NCBI RefSeq assembly: GCF_029846255.1
Contig: NZ_JARVWQ010000002.1
Location: forward strand, 868,001-932,000
Direction of reading: 5' to 3'
DNA from: Amnibacterium sp. CER49
GTDB taxonomy: Bacteria > Actinomycetota > Actinomycetes > Actinomycetales > Microbacteriaceae
Length of the DNA: 64,000 nucleotides
Shown here in pieces: positions 55,300 through 64,000 of the stretch. The translations under genes were made by a program, and so were the position numbers. Within the stretch, counting starts at the first letter, position 1. Each line of letters opens with the position of its first letter. The notes beneath the pieces were generated by a model that made no database searches, was not told the DNA's origin, and worked only from the letters and a program-made list of their open reading frames with translations.

Positions 55300-56121
55300 T
55301 CAGGCGAGGTGACGGCGGAGGAGGAGCTCGGCGACGCCCCGCGCCGCGCGGTCGTGCCACCCCGGCTCGTCCGTGGTCCACGCGAGGGAGAGGCCGCACC
55401 AGGCCACCACCCACGCCGCGAGCAGCGCCTTCTCGAGACCCGCCTGCGCCGCGATGGCCTCGAGACGCTGCTCGAGGTGAGCCAGGGCAGTCTGCTCGTC
55501 GGGGTTGCAGAACACGTTCGCGAAGTCGAAGGCGCGGTGCCCGACGAGGCCCTTCGGGTCGATCGCGGCCCACCCGTCGCCGAGGTCGAGCACGTTGTCG
55601 TGGTGCAGGTCGCCGTGCAGCGCGACGACGTCCTCCTCGCGGGTCGCCTCCAGCACCTCGCGGGCGACCGCGGACGCCCGCGTGAGCAGCGGGTCCTGGT
55701 GGTCCTCATCGATGAGGTCCCGGAACCACACGCCGAGCGGGACCAGCCCGAGATCCTCGGGCGGCAGGCCGTGCGCGTGCAGCGAGGCCGCGGCGTCCAC
55801 GAGCACCGCGGTGGCCGTGGCGTCCTGACCGTCGGTGGCCATCGCCACGAGCGATCTGCCGCCGGTCGCGCGCAGCATGAGCACGGCGTCGTCGTCGCGT
55901 TCGAGCACGGGCACCGCGCCGCGACCGCCCCACCACTCGAGGAGCCGGCACCCGACGCGCTCCTCCTCGACGAGCGGCACCTTCAGCATCACGGGGACGC
56001 CGTCACGGACGCCCGCCACCAGCAGCGAGCTCGGCGTACGCAGGGTGTCGGCCACGGGCTCGACCTGCCAGGCGCGGAGAAGCGCGGCGAGCACCGCCGC
56101 GTGCTGTCCCTCGTCGGTCAC
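55300..56121 (-). CDS. APH-family kinase (streptomycin 6-phosphotransferase-like)
   Basis: A 273-residue aminoglycoside/hydroxyurea resistance kinase-like protein. LHGDLHHDNVLD holds the catalytic Asp-Asn, and AIDPKGLVGHRAFDFAN is the DPKG-type metal loop characteristic of the APH(6) family. The N-terminal segment VMLKVPLVEEE carries the ATP lysine. Homology does not establish resistance; many chromosomal relatives have other substrates. GTG at 56121, divergent from the D-aminoacylase with 57 bp between. Confidence 0.87.
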   Translation of the reverse strand: MTDEGQHAAVLAALLRAWQVEPVADTLRTPSSLLVAGVRDGVPVMLKVPLVEEERVGCRLLEWWGGRGAVPVLERDDDAVLMLRATGGRSLVAMATDGQDATATAVLVDAAASLHAHGLPPEDLGLVPLGVWFRDLIDEDHQDPLLTRASAVAREVLEATREEDVVALHGDLHHDNVLDLGDGWAAIDPKGLVGHRAFDFANVFCNPDEQTALAHLEQRLEAIAAQAGLEKALLAAWVVAWCGLSLAWTTDEPGWHDRAARGVAELLLRRHLA

Positions 56122-56178
56122 CGCATCACGATCCCACCGCGGGGCGCGGCCCGCCGGGCGCGACATACTGCAGGGGAC

Positions 56179-57762
56179 GTGACCCCGACACCGGCTCCGA
56201 ACGCTGCGCGCATCCTGCTGCGCGGGGGCTCGGTACTCGGCGTCGACGGCGCGTTCGAACGGGCGGACGTCCTCGTGGGCGACGGGGTGGTCCTCGCGGT
56301 GGCGCCCGACCTGCGGGATCGCACGGACGAGGTGCTCGACTGCTCCGGACGGGTGGTGCTGCCCGGCTTCATCGACGCGCACTCGCACGCCGACGCCGCC
56401 CTGTTCGACCCGGCCGCGCAGCTCGCCCTGCTCCGCCAGGGCGTGACGAGCGTGGTCCTGGGGCAGGACGGGGTGGGCTTCGCCCCAGGCAGCGGCGCCT
56501 ACGCGACCCGGTACTTCGGCGCCATCAACGGGCCGCACCCGACCTACCGGGGCGGCGGCATCGGCGCTCTGCTCGGCACGTACGAGGGGACGACGCCGCT
56601 CAACGCGGCGGTGCTCGTCCCGGCGGGCACGGTCCGGCACGAGGTCCGCGGCGACGAGCCCGGTCCGGCGAGCGAGCGGGAGCTGCATGCGATGCGGGCC
56701 CTCGTCCGGCGGGGGCTCGCCGAGGGCGCGGTCGGCCTCTCGACGGGCCTCGACTACATCCCCGGCGCCTTCGCCGGCACCGCCGAGCTCATCGAGCTCT
56801 GCCGCGACGTCGCCGCCGCCCGCGGGCTCTACGTCAGCCACGTCCGGGGCGGCTACGAGGCGAACCTCGGTACCGGCCTGCGCGAGGTCCGGCGCATCAT
56901 CGAGGAGACGGGCGTCCGCGCGCACGTCTCCCATCTGCACGCCCCGATCGACGTCGCGGTCCCCCTGCTCGACGACCTCGAGCGCGCCGGCATCGAGCTC
57001 TCCTTCGACAGCTACCCGTACTCGCGCGGCTGCACCCTGCTCTCGATGCTCGCGCTCCCCCCGGAGCTCGCCTCGACGGGACCGGACCTCCTCCAGTCGG
57101 CCGCGGGCTCGGCGGGCGGGCGCGAGCGCATCCGGCGGCTCGTCACCGGGCGGGTCACGGCACGCCCGGATCTCGGCCCCGGCTGGGCGGAGCAGATCAC
57201 GCTGTCCCACGTCCCGTCGAGCACCTACGGGCACCTCGAGGGCCGCACGCTCGCCCACGTGGCGCGCATCGAGGGCGAGGACCCGGCCGCGCTCGCGATC
57301 GAGCTGCTGCTCGCCACGCGGATGCAGGCGACCGTGATCATGGCGGTCCCGATCCCCCGGTCGGCGCAGCAGCTCGCGGCCCTCTTCGTCCGTGACGGTC
57401 ACCTCGGCGGCTCCGACGGCATCTTCGTCGGCGGCCACCCCCACCCGCGCGCCGCGGGCACCTTCGCCCGCTACCTGGCCGACTACGCCCGGCCCGGCCT
57501 GCTGACCTGGGCGCAGGTCGTCGACCACCTGTCGACGGCGACCGCCGCGCGGTTCCGGCTCGGCAAGCGCGGCGCGGTCCGCCCCGGATGGATCGCCGAC
57601 CTGACGGTCGTCTCCCCGGACGAGGTCGCCCCGCAGGCGACGTACGAGAACCCGAAGGCGCTCGCCATCGGGATCGACGACGTCCTCGTGGCCGGGATCC
57701 CCGTCCTCTCGGGCGGCCGGCTCACGGGCGCCACGCCGGGCAGGGCGCTTCGACGGGCCTGA
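56179..57762 (+). CDS. N-acyl-D-amino-acid deacylase-like amidohydrolase
   Basis: A 527-residue amidohydrolase-superfamily protein. The metal motif is FIDAHSHAD; STGLDYIPG, YVSHVRGG and HVSHLHAP supply further ligands. GSDGIFVGGHPHPRAAGTF near the C-terminus is the D-aminoacylase hallmark with the catalytic Asp, and KRGAVRPGWIADLTVV ends the beta sandwich. Releases D-amino acids from N-acyl forms in known members. GTG at 56179. Confidence 0.9.
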   Translation: MTPTPAPNAARILLRGGSVLGVDGAFERADVLVGDGVVLAVAPDLRDRTDEVLDCSGRVVLPGFIDAHSHADAALFDPAAQLALLRQGVTSVVLGQDGVGFAPGSGAYATRYFGAINGPHPTYRGGGIGALLGTYEGTTPLNAAVLVPAGTVRHEVRGDEPGPASERELHAMRALVRRGLAEGAVGLSTGLDYIPGAFAGTAELIELCRDVAAARGLYVSHVRGGYEANLGTGLREVRRIIEETGVRAHVSHLHAPIDVAVPLLDDLERAGIELSFDSYPYSRGCTLLSMLALPPELASTGPDLLQSAAGSAGGRERIRRLVTGRVTARPDLGPGWAEQITLSHVPSSTYGHLEGRTLAHVARIEGEDPAALAIELLLATRMQATVIMAVPIPRSAQQLAALFVRDGHLGGSDGIFVGGHPHPRAAGTFARYLADYARPGLLTWAQVVDHLSTATAARFRLGKRGAVRPGWIADLTVVSPDEVAPQATYENPKALAIGIDDVLVAGIPVLSGGRLTGATPGRALRRA

Positions 57763-58074
57763 TCGCTCGAAGCTGGCGGGGCGACGGAGTTGACGACTCT
57801 CGGCACGGGGACGTCGCCTCGTTGTCCCTCGCCGTCGGCACTCCGCGAATTGCGCCGGACGCTAGCTCTTCGACTCGATTCAGGTAATTGCGGATCTCGG
57901 TGCCCGGATTCTCGTCCCGCTGACATTTCCGCTCCGGAAGGAGTCCTCGACCCGCACACATGCGGTCGCTTGTCCATACGTCCTTTCCCGTATCGCGCTC
58001 GGCCTGCGACGCTCATAGCGTTGCGCCGGGACGGTGTCCAGCGGGCGGGCTCCGGACGACGCAGGGAGAGCCGC
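57763..58074. other. Intergenic region upstream of a secreted FN3 gene
   Basis: 312 bp without a supported gene. Local A+T-richer spots (for example around 57870-57900) may hold the promoter of the FN3 gene, but no confident -35/-10 pair is seen. Confidence 0.4.
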
Positions 58075-59136
58075 ATGAAATCCCCCCTACCGCTGATCGT
58101 CGGTGCCGTGTTGACGGCCCCGATCGCGTTACTCACCGCTGCTCCGGCGCACGCGGCGCTGCCGGCCCAGACGCTCTACCTCGATCCGAGTACGGCGTGC
58201 TCCTACGACAGCAGCGAGGGCCGGGACGTCTGTCGCGCGAATGACTATGCGCAGCTCTCCCCAGGAACGCCGGTCACGGTGGCCTCCTCCGACGGCAGCA
58301 CGTGGCTCGAGGTGCACTTCGGGCAGGTCCACGTCGTGAGCACGACGATCGCCGGGTTCGGCGGCACAAGTCAGACCATCCCGAACGCGGCGATCAATTC
58401 CGATAGCAGCGCCATCACCACAACGCTGCCGAAGGCCATGAACTATGACGTCGAGCAGGACGGCATGGACCAGGGCTTGAATGTCAGGATCGACACGTAC
58501 GACGCGTACGGCCGCCCGGCGAACGTGATCGAGTTCCACGGGACCTTCGCGACGCAACCTGAAGCGCCAAGCGCAGTGACCGGCCGACGGTCGAACTCGA
58601 CCAGTGCAACCATCTCCTGGCAGCCGCCCGCTAACTCGTCCCTGAACAGTTACGCCCCGGTGACGAAGTACATCGTCAAACGGACGAACAGCACCGGTAG
58701 TTGGTCGACGACGCTGTCGTCCTCCACGCGGTCATTCACCTTCAGCTCGTTGACTGCCGGCGCTGGCTACACACTCGCGGTACAGGCTGTCAACGCCGTC
58801 GGCTCCAGCCCGCTCTCGCAGATATCGATCCCGGGATCGAGCAGCAGCCTGTACGCGCCGAGCGCCCTCACGGTGGAGCGCACCGCTCAGGGCAGCGCCA
58901 CAGTGAAATGGAGTCCCCCGACTGTGCTCGGCGGCAAGACAATCACGGGCTACAGAGTTGCGCGCGACGGATTGGACACGAGCGGCCACACCTACTCGCA
59001 CGTCGTCGCGGCGAGTGTTCGATCGATCACGTTGACGTACCTGGTGCTCGGCCGCACCTACAACCTCTCGGTGCAACCGGTGTACGGCAGCACTTCCTAC
59101 GGTCCGATCGCGAAGGCTGGCGCGTACATCGGCTGA
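58075..59136 (+). CDS. Secreted protein with two fibronectin type III domains
   Basis: A 353-residue protein with a signal peptide (about 1-27, LIVGAVLTAPIALLTAAPAHA). A beta-rich domain with two cysteines (about 30-160) is followed by FN3 modules near 165-260 (PEAPSAVTGRR) and 265-350 (YAPSALTVER). GGGAGAG lies 4-5 nt before the ATG. There is no anchor. It shares architecture with the island FN3 protein and the papain-like protein at 60590. Confidence 0.85.
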   Translation: MKSPLPLIVGAVLTAPIALLTAAPAHAALPAQTLYLDPSTACSYDSSEGRDVCRANDYAQLSPGTPVTVASSDGSTWLEVHFGQVHVVSTTIAGFGGTSQTIPNAAINSDSSAITTTLPKAMNYDVEQDGMDQGLNVRIDTYDAYGRPANVIEFHGTFATQPEAPSAVTGRRSNSTSATISWQPPANSSLNSYAPVTKYIVKRTNSTGSWSTTLSSSTRSFTFSSLTAGAGYTLAVQAVNAVGSSPLSQISIPGSSSSLYAPSALTVERTAQGSATVKWSPPTVLGGKTITGYRVARDGLDTSGHTYSHVVAASVRSITLTYLVLGRTYNLSVQPVYGSTSYGPIAKAGAYIG

Positions 59137-59365
59137 TCCGTCCCGGCCGCCTGGCCTGAGGAGTCCTGCAGGTCAGGGTTCCTCAGGCCGGAGCCTCGCT
59201 CGGCAGCGAGCGCCAAATCGACAGCCAGCTCGACGTGGACGGTGGTGGTCGGGAACACCAGTACTGGGCAGCACTGCCCTCGTGACGAGAAGTTCGCGCG
59301 CGGCCGCGCGGGTACGACTCGCCGGGGTCTGCCCGAGACGGCCCGCACGCCCTATCGTTCCCGCC

Positions 59366-59665
59366 ATGTGCAGGAACATCCGCTGCCTCCACAACTTCGA
59401 GCCCGCGACGACCGACGACGAGGTGCGCGAGGCCGCGCTCCAGTTCGTCCGCAAGGTGAGCGGCTCGACACGGCCCTCCCGGGCGAACGCGGCGGCCTTC
59501 GAGCAGGCCATCGATGAGATCGCCGCAGCGACGAGGCGCATGCTCGACCAGCTCGTCACGGCGGCGCCGCCGAAGAGCCGCGAGCTCGAGGCGGTCAAGG
59601 GGCGGCAGCGGCACGAGAAGCGGATGGAGCGCGAGGTGCGGATCCGCACCGCCGCCCGAGCGTGA
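59366..59665 (+). CDS. DUF2277-family protein
   Basis: A 99-residue protein beginning MCRNIRCLHNFEPATTDDEV, the hallmark of DUF2277, with the two early cysteines and a long basic helix at the end (RQRHEKRMEREVRIR). The family is widespread in actinobacteria and has no known function. Confidence 0.88.
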   Translation: MCRNIRCLHNFEPATTDDEVREAALQFVRKVSGSTRPSRANAAAFEQAIDEIAAATRRMLDQLVTAAPPKSRELEAVKGRQRHEKRMEREVRIRTAARA

Positions 59666-59909
59666 TCCCGGGCGCCCGGCAGCCGGTGCACCGGCCGGGC
59701 GACGACGAGCACGTCGGGTACGTCGACGAGCAGGGCCGGGCGCCAACGCTGCCGGGCCTCCCCCTGGCGACAGCGCCGGGCGAGGATCCGCGGGACGCGG
59801 CAGCTGCAGGTGCGGCTGCGGCTCCCGGTGCCCGTCGGCGAGATGCTCCGCCGCGAACGGGCCTGAAGCCACCTCGGGCCCGTCGCCGCCCGGCCCTAGG
59901 TTGTCGCTC
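59666..59909. other. Intergenic region
   Basis: 244 bp between the DUF2277 gene and the acetyltransferase. The plus strand has an open frame rich in Arg, Pro and Ala with no domain; no gene is called. Confidence 0.4.
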
Positions 59910-60446
59910 GTGCCCGACGCCCCATCCGTGATCCTCCGCGCCCGCATCGACGGCGACGAGGAGGTGCTGTTCCGCATCGCGAGCGAGCTGGAGACGTGGG
60001 AGGAGCGCAGCCCGGCGCCGCCGGCCCCGCTGACGCGGGCGGCGTTCGACCGGCGCCTGGCGCGCTCCGACGAGGACGACTCCGGTGACAACGTCCGCTT
60101 CATCATCGAGGCCGACGGCACGGCGGTCGGCAGCATCGGTCTCTTCGGCTTCGACACCTTCGTGCGGCACGCCGAGGTCGGCATCACCCTGGTTCGCGAG
60201 GCACGGGGTCGCGGCATCGGTACCGAGGCGATCCGGCAGGTCGTCGAGTTCGGGTTCGTGCGCCGCAACCTCCACCGCATCCACCTGCAGGCGATCGCCT
60301 CGAACACCGGTGCCCTCCGCGCCTACGAGCGGGCCGGCTTCGTCGTCGAGGGGCGGCAGCGGGAGCACGCGTGGGTGCGCGGCGCGTACGAGGACATCGT
60401 GCTGATGGCGATCCTCCGCTCGGAGTGGCAGCCCGTGTCCGCCTGA
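59910..60446 (+). CDS. GNAT-family N-acetyltransferase (RimJ/RimL-like)
   Basis: A 178-residue GNAT. The acetyl-CoA loop is REARGRGIGTEA near residues 95-106, and NLHRIHLQAIASNTGALRAYERAGF is the RimJ/RimL-type C-terminal signature. The substrate could be a protein N-terminus or a small amine. GTG at 59910. Confidence 0.9.
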   Translation: MPDAPSVILRARIDGDEEVLFRIASELETWEERSPAPPAPLTRAAFDRRLARSDEDDSGDNVRFIIEADGTAVGSIGLFGFDTFVRHAEVGITLVREARGRGIGTEAIRQVVEFGFVRRNLHRIHLQAIASNTGALRAYERAGFVVEGRQREHAWVRGAYEDIVLMAILRSEWQPVSA

Positions 60447-60589
60447 ACGGGGGTCTTGCCCGCGCTCGGCCCGGCTGGCAGCCTCAGCGCACCCCGAAGG
60501 GCGGTACCCGCCGCCCGATACCTCCCCATCCGGGCGACGCACCCCTCCCTGCGCCGGCCCGCTGAGTTCCGCTCGCTCGTGCGATCGGG

Positions 60590-62026
60590 GTGGCACGCGT
60601 GCGCCTGGACGGACCCATGTTCCGGATCGCCACCACCGCCGCCCTCCTCGCCCTCTGCGTCGGCGCCGCCGCCACGCCCGCCGTCGCGAGCACCACGCCT
60701 GCGGCGCCGGCCCACGGCCTGGGCCAGATCGCCCCGCGCACCACGAAGGCGGTCGGGGCCGCGCCGTTCACCGCGACGAGCACCCTCCCGTCCTCCGTCG
60801 ACCTCACGCCGTGGACGATGCCGGTCGGCGACCAGGGCCAGGTCGGCTCCTGCGTCGAGTGGGCGATCGACTACGGGATGATGGGCTGGTACTCGAAGCG
60901 GCTCGGCAAGCCCACCCCCTTGGCGCCGATGTACGTGTACTCGCAGGTGCACCTGTCGAACTCCTCGGACGGCGGCGGTTCGTACTCGCAGGACGCGTAC
61001 GACATCGGCACGAGGCAGGGCGTCGACACCCGGGACCACTACTGGCAGGGCGGCTCGAGCTTCACGACGCCCCCCACCTGGTCGGAGAAGCTGAGCGCGG
61101 CGCACCACAAGGCGTTCGCGGGGCAGTACCTCTACTCCGGCGTCCCCGGTTCGGGCGCGGTCTGGGCGATCAAGACCCAGCTCGCGCAGGGCCACCCCGT
61201 CGCGCTCGGCTTCGAGGCGTACGACGCCTTCATGCGCCTCGACTCGACGCACTACACGCTCGACGCGAACGACATCGACCCGTACACCTATGACGGCGGC
61301 CACGAGGTGCTCATCGTCGGCTACAACGCCTCCGGGGTGCGCATCCAGAACTCGTGGGGCACCTCCTGGGGCCAGAAGGGGTTCGCGAACCTGCACTGGA
61401 ACTTCGTCGAGCAGTACAGCGACGAGGCGTCCTACATCCCGGGCCTCGTCGCGACCCCGTCGGTGCCCATGCATGTGACGGCGAGCAACACCGCCTCCAC
61501 CGAGACGCTCACGTGGGCACCCCCGGTGAGCGACGGCGGCGCGCCGGTCACCGGATACCACGTGACGCGCGACGGCACGGACACCCGCGGCGTCGGCGCC
61601 TGGTCGACCACCCTGCCGGCGACGGCGCGATCCGTGACGATCCGCACGCTCTTCCCGAACACGGCCTACCACCTGCGGGTGAGCGCCATCAACACGATCG
61701 GCAGCGGCCCGTCGCACACCGCGACCGTGACCACCGGGCTCGGCGCGGCGCGGTACCTCCACGCGTCCGGCGACGCGGCGACCGGGCTCGCGACCGTGAG
61801 CTGGACGGCGCCGGCGACCACCGGCGGCCTGGCGATCACCCGCTACCGCGTGGCGCGCACCGGCACCGACGTGAACGGCGGCGGCCCCTGGGGCACCGTG
61901 GTGAGCGCCTCAGCGCGGACGTTCAGCTTCAAGCTGCTCCGAGTCGGCTACCCGTACTCGATCACGGTGCAGCCGATCACCGCGACGCAGTCGGGCCCGG
62001 TGGCCGCGGTCGCGCTGACGCTCTAG
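60590..62026 (+). CDS. Secreted papain-like (C1) peptidase with two FN3 domains
   Basis: A 478-residue protein: signal peptide, then a C1 domain (about 65-285) with the oxyanion Gln and nucleophile in DQGQVGSCVEWA, the catalytic His in GGHEVLIVGY and the Asn in IQNSWGTSWG. Two FN3 modules follow, near 290-385 and 387-478. The triad is complete and there is no long inhibitory propeptide, only about 35 residues after the signal. The ATG at 60617 is an alternative start. Probably a cell-surface or released cysteine protease. Confidence 0.9.
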   Translation: MARVRLDGPMFRIATTAALLALCVGAAATPAVASTTPAAPAHGLGQIAPRTTKAVGAAPFTATSTLPSSVDLTPWTMPVGDQGQVGSCVEWAIDYGMMGWYSKRLGKPTPLAPMYVYSQVHLSNSSDGGGSYSQDAYDIGTRQGVDTRDHYWQGGSSFTTPPTWSEKLSAAHHKAFAGQYLYSGVPGSGAVWAIKTQLAQGHPVALGFEAYDAFMRLDSTHYTLDANDIDPYTYDGGHEVLIVGYNASGVRIQNSWGTSWGQKGFANLHWNFVEQYSDEASYIPGLVATPSVPMHVTASNTASTETLTWAPPVSDGGAPVTGYHVTRDGTDTRGVGAWSTTLPATARSVTIRTLFPNTAYHLRVSAINTIGSGPSHTATVTTGLGAARYLHASGDAATGLATVSWTAPATTGGLAITRYRVARTGTDVNGGGPWGTVVSASARTFSFKLLRVGYPYSITVQPITATQSGPVAAVALTL

Positions 62027-62286
62027 CGCTGCGGCTCGGCGGTCACCACGGCCGCCGAGCACGCGACCGTCTGGTGCTCGCCATGCGGTGCCTCCGTCTG
62101 CCGGCCCGTTCGGGCGCCCCGGACCAGAGGCAGAGGGCCGCTGGGAGAAGCGCGCTCGACGCGGCTCGGGTGCTCCTCGAGGGCGCCGAGGCGCTGTCGA
62201 CCGACCCGGTTCCGCCGGCCGCCGAGCGACGCTGACGGGCTCCGGTGGCGGCGCGACGACGGGCGCCGCCACCGGCCTCCCGCGCC

Positions 62287-63054
62287 TCAGAACACGGTGT
62301 AGCCGCCGTCGATCGTGAGCACGGACCCCGTCATGAAGCTCGACGCGTCGCTCGCGAGGAACACGATGGCGCCGCCGAGCTCGTCGGGCTCCCCCGCCCG
62401 CCGCTGCGGCGCGTCCTCGATCCAGTAGCGCTGGAACCGCGGCTCGTGCACCGGCGCCATGTCGGTGTGCATGTACCCCGGAGCCAGCGCGTTGACCCGC
62501 ACGCCGTGGGGCGCCCACTCGGCGGCGAGGCTGCGCGTGAGGTGGTGCACCGCGGCCTTCGACGCGTTGTAGGCGGGCTGCCACTGCGGCCGGTTCACGA
62601 TCGACGCGGACATCGAGCCGATGTTGACGATGACGCCGCCGCCCGCCTCGATCATGTGGCGCCCGAACACCTGGCTCGCGATCCACAACCCGTCGACGTT
62701 CAGGCCCATCACGTCGCGCCACTCCTCGTCCGTCACCTCGAGCGCCGGCTTGTGGATGCAGGCGCCCGCGTTGTTCACGAGCACGTCGACGCGGCCGAAC
62801 CGCTGCGCGCTCTCGGTGAGCAGGCGCTCGATGTCGGCGCGGACGGTCATGTCGGCGAGCACCGTGAGGGTCCGCACGCCGAGCGCCCCGAGCTCCTCCT
62901 CGAGCGACGCGGCGGCCGCGGCGTCCCGGCCGTTCACCACGATGTTCGCCCCCGCCTCGGCGAGGGCCCGCGCGAACGCCCTGCCGAGGCCGCGGGTCGA
63001 ACCGGTGACGACCGCGGTGCGGCCCGTGAGATCGAATCGGTCGAGAACGGGCAT
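62287..63054 (-). CDS. Short-chain dehydrogenase/reductase
   Basis: A 255-residue SDR of the glucose/gluconate dehydrogenase-like type. VTGSTRGLGRAF is near residues 17-28, followed by NNAGAC, IGSMSAS and YNASK, ending in TGSVLTIDGGYTVF. NADP preference is suggested by the Arg in GRDAAAA (inference). Divergent from the Dabb protein gene with 121 bp between. Confidence 0.92.
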   Translation of the reverse strand: MPVLDRFDLTGRTAVVTGSTRGLGRAFARALAEAGANIVVNGRDAAAAASLEEELGALGVRTLTVLADMTVRADIERLLTESAQRFGRVDVLVNNAGACIHKPALEVTDEEWRDVMGLNVDGLWIASQVFGRHMIEAGGGVIVNIGSMSASIVNRPQWQPAYNASKAAVHHLTRSLAAEWAPHGVRVNALAPGYMHTDMAPVHEPRFQRYWIEDAPQRRAGEPDELGGAIVFLASDASSFMTGSVLTIDGGYTVF

Positions 63055-63175
63055 GCGAGGGTCCTTCCTCAGGGCGGCAGCGGCTCGGCCGCAGGCTAGC
63101 GACGCCGCCGGGATGGGCGCCCGCCGTAGCCTGGGTGCCACCCAGCGTCTGGGCACCGACACGAGGAGACTCCCG

Positions 63176-63472
63176 ATGGCGATCGAGCACACCGTTGTCT
63201 TCCGGCTCGTGCACGAGGCCGGCTCCCCCGCCGAGCAGGACTTCCTCCGCACCGGCCGGACGGTGCTGGCAGAGATCCCCGGCGTCGAGGACTTCGCGGT
63301 GAAGCGGCAGGTGAGCCCGAAGAGCGACCTGACCTGGCAGTTCTCGATGCGCTTCGCCGACCGGGCCGCGTACGACGGCTACGACGCGCACCCGGAGCAC
63401 CGCGGATTCGTGGCGACCCGGTGGTCCACCGAGGTGGCGGCGTTCCAGGAGTACGACTTCGCGGTCGACTGA
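63176..63472 (+). CDS. Dabb (stress-responsive A/B barrel) domain protein
   Basis: A 98-residue dimeric ferredoxin-like barrel protein: start IEHTVVFRLV, then the middle strand WQFSMRFADRAAYDGYDAHPEHRGFV, which is typical of Dabb proteins. GAGGAGA lies 6 nt before the ATG. Members range from plant stress proteins to small aromatic lyases; no activity can be assigned. Confidence 0.88.
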   Translation: MAIEHTVVFRLVHEAGSPAEQDFLRTGRTVLAEIPGVEDFAVKRQVSPKSDLTWQFSMRFADRAAYDGYDAHPEHRGFVATRWSTEVAAFQEYDFAVD

Positions 63473-63487
63473 GCCGCCCGGGGTCGA

Positions 63488-64000
63488 TCAGGTGGCCGCG
63501 CTCCTCCGGCGCGGCCGCGCCACGACCGCGAGGACCACGGCGAGGAGGAAGAAGGCGCCCATGCCGCCGGCCATCGCCAGCACGGTCTGCGAGCCGAGCA
63601 GTCCGGTGAGCGGCGTCATGAGGGATCCGGCGAGGAACGGCAGGCCGCCGCTCAGGGCCGACGCGGCGCCGGCGTAGCGGCGTCCTGCGCGCTGCGCGAT
63701 CGAGGCGTTCGCCGGGAGGTAGGCACCGAGCCCGAACGTCATGACGGCGAGGCACGTCCAGACGGCGACGAGCGGCGGCGCCGACGGCGCCGCGACGAGC
63801 GCCACCGCGACCAGCGCGAACACCCCGCCCGCCTGCACCGCGAAGGCGCAGCGGCGCAGCACCTCGGGCCCGAGCCGCAGCACCAGGGCGCGGAACAGCA
63901 GGCTCGAGACGATCATCGCCGCCGCGTCGGTCGCGAACACCGTCGCGTACAGGCCCGGGCCGATCCCGAGGTCGGTCTGCAGCACGATCGACGAGCCGCC
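63488..64000 (-). CDS. MFS transporter, Bcr/CflA-type drug-resistance family (N-terminus outside window)
   Basis: The C-terminal ~170 residues of a 12-helix transporter are visible, and the frame is open to the window edge. About five to six helices remain, with FATDAAAMIVSSLLFRALVLRLGPE and FGLGAYLPANASIAQRAGRRYAGAASAL, the family's C-terminal half. The substrate is unknown. The tail is basic (ARPRRRSAAT). Confidence 0.85.
   Translation of the reverse strand, partial: GGSSIVLQTDLGIGPGLYATVFATDAAAMIVSSLLFRALVLRLGPEVLRRCAFAVQAGGVFALVAVALVAAPSAPPLVAVWTCLAVMTFGLGAYLPANASIAQRAGRRYAGAASALSGGLPFLAGSLMTPLTGLLGSQTVLAMAGGMGAFFLLAVVLAVVARPRRRSAAT

Noticed and set aside
55300-56121. Calling the APH-like gene a streptomycin resistance determinant
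   Set aside because: Family motifs are present, but chromosomal actinobacterial relatives often have no resistance role and no other resistance gene is clustered with it.

Overview
The window comes from a very GC-rich actinobacterium, most likely a member of the Microbacteriaceae. That is inferred from the many GTG starts, tight ATGA/GTGA gene overlaps, and the order atpA-H-F-E-B / atpI-like / wecA / tsaC / prmC / prfA / rho / thrB / thrC / hom / lysA / lmeA-like / argS. The same block is known, in nearly the same order, from mycobacteria and other actinobacteria. No species can be named from the sequence alone.

Layout. (1) 1-18490, minus strand, is conserved chromosomal core: ATP synthase, a lipid-linked sugar transferase, translation and termination factors, threonine/lysine biosynthesis and arginyl-tRNA synthetase. 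(2) 18605-20137, plus strand, holds a lipoprotein, an F420-type NADP oxidoreductase-like protein and tRNA-Arg(CCG). (3) 20097-45447 is a genomic island of about 25.4 kb. It lies in the 3' half of the tRNA-Arg gene and is bounded by a perfect 42-bp direct repeat, with a tyrosine integrase at the left end. Three copies of a ~130-bp 'right-end' module (30534-30664, 38910-39042, 45279-45410), an integrase fragment with a frameshift and a duplicated FN3 gene tail show that it is a tandem composite of related elements. (4) 45674 to the end, both strands, carries accessory chromosomal genes: a membrane glycosyltransferase, a GH63-type glycosidase, hydrolases, two SDRs, an F420-dependent-type reductase, a membrane-bound spermidine-synthase-like protein, an APH-type kinase divergent from a D-aminoacylase, two secreted FN3 proteins (one with a papain-like domain) and the end of an MFS transporter.

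Island cargo. Unit A (20.1-30.6 kb) carries the integrase, a large noncoding region with nested inverted repeats, an ECF sigma factor coupled to a membrane-anchored partner, a group of very small membrane proteins and a five-domain FN3 secreted protein. Unit B (30.7-39.0 kb) carries a five-junction operon with 4-nt overlaps: sugar-type ABC importer (binding protein, ATPase, permease), methylthioribose kinase (mtnK), methylthioribose-1-phosphate isomerase (mtnA) and a RuBisCO-like protein, followed by a convergent cupin. Together these look like uptake of 5-methylthioribose and its conversion to a 1-deoxyxylulose-5-phosphate isoprenoid precursor, comparable to the methylthioadenosine-isoprenoid shunt known from Rhodospirillum rubrum, but fed by a transporter and a kinase and carried on a mobile island. 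This is the most interesting system in the window. Unit C (39.0-45.4 kb) carries a HAD phosphatase, an aquaporin-family channel, membrane and secreted proteins of unknown function, and an NTF2-like protein.
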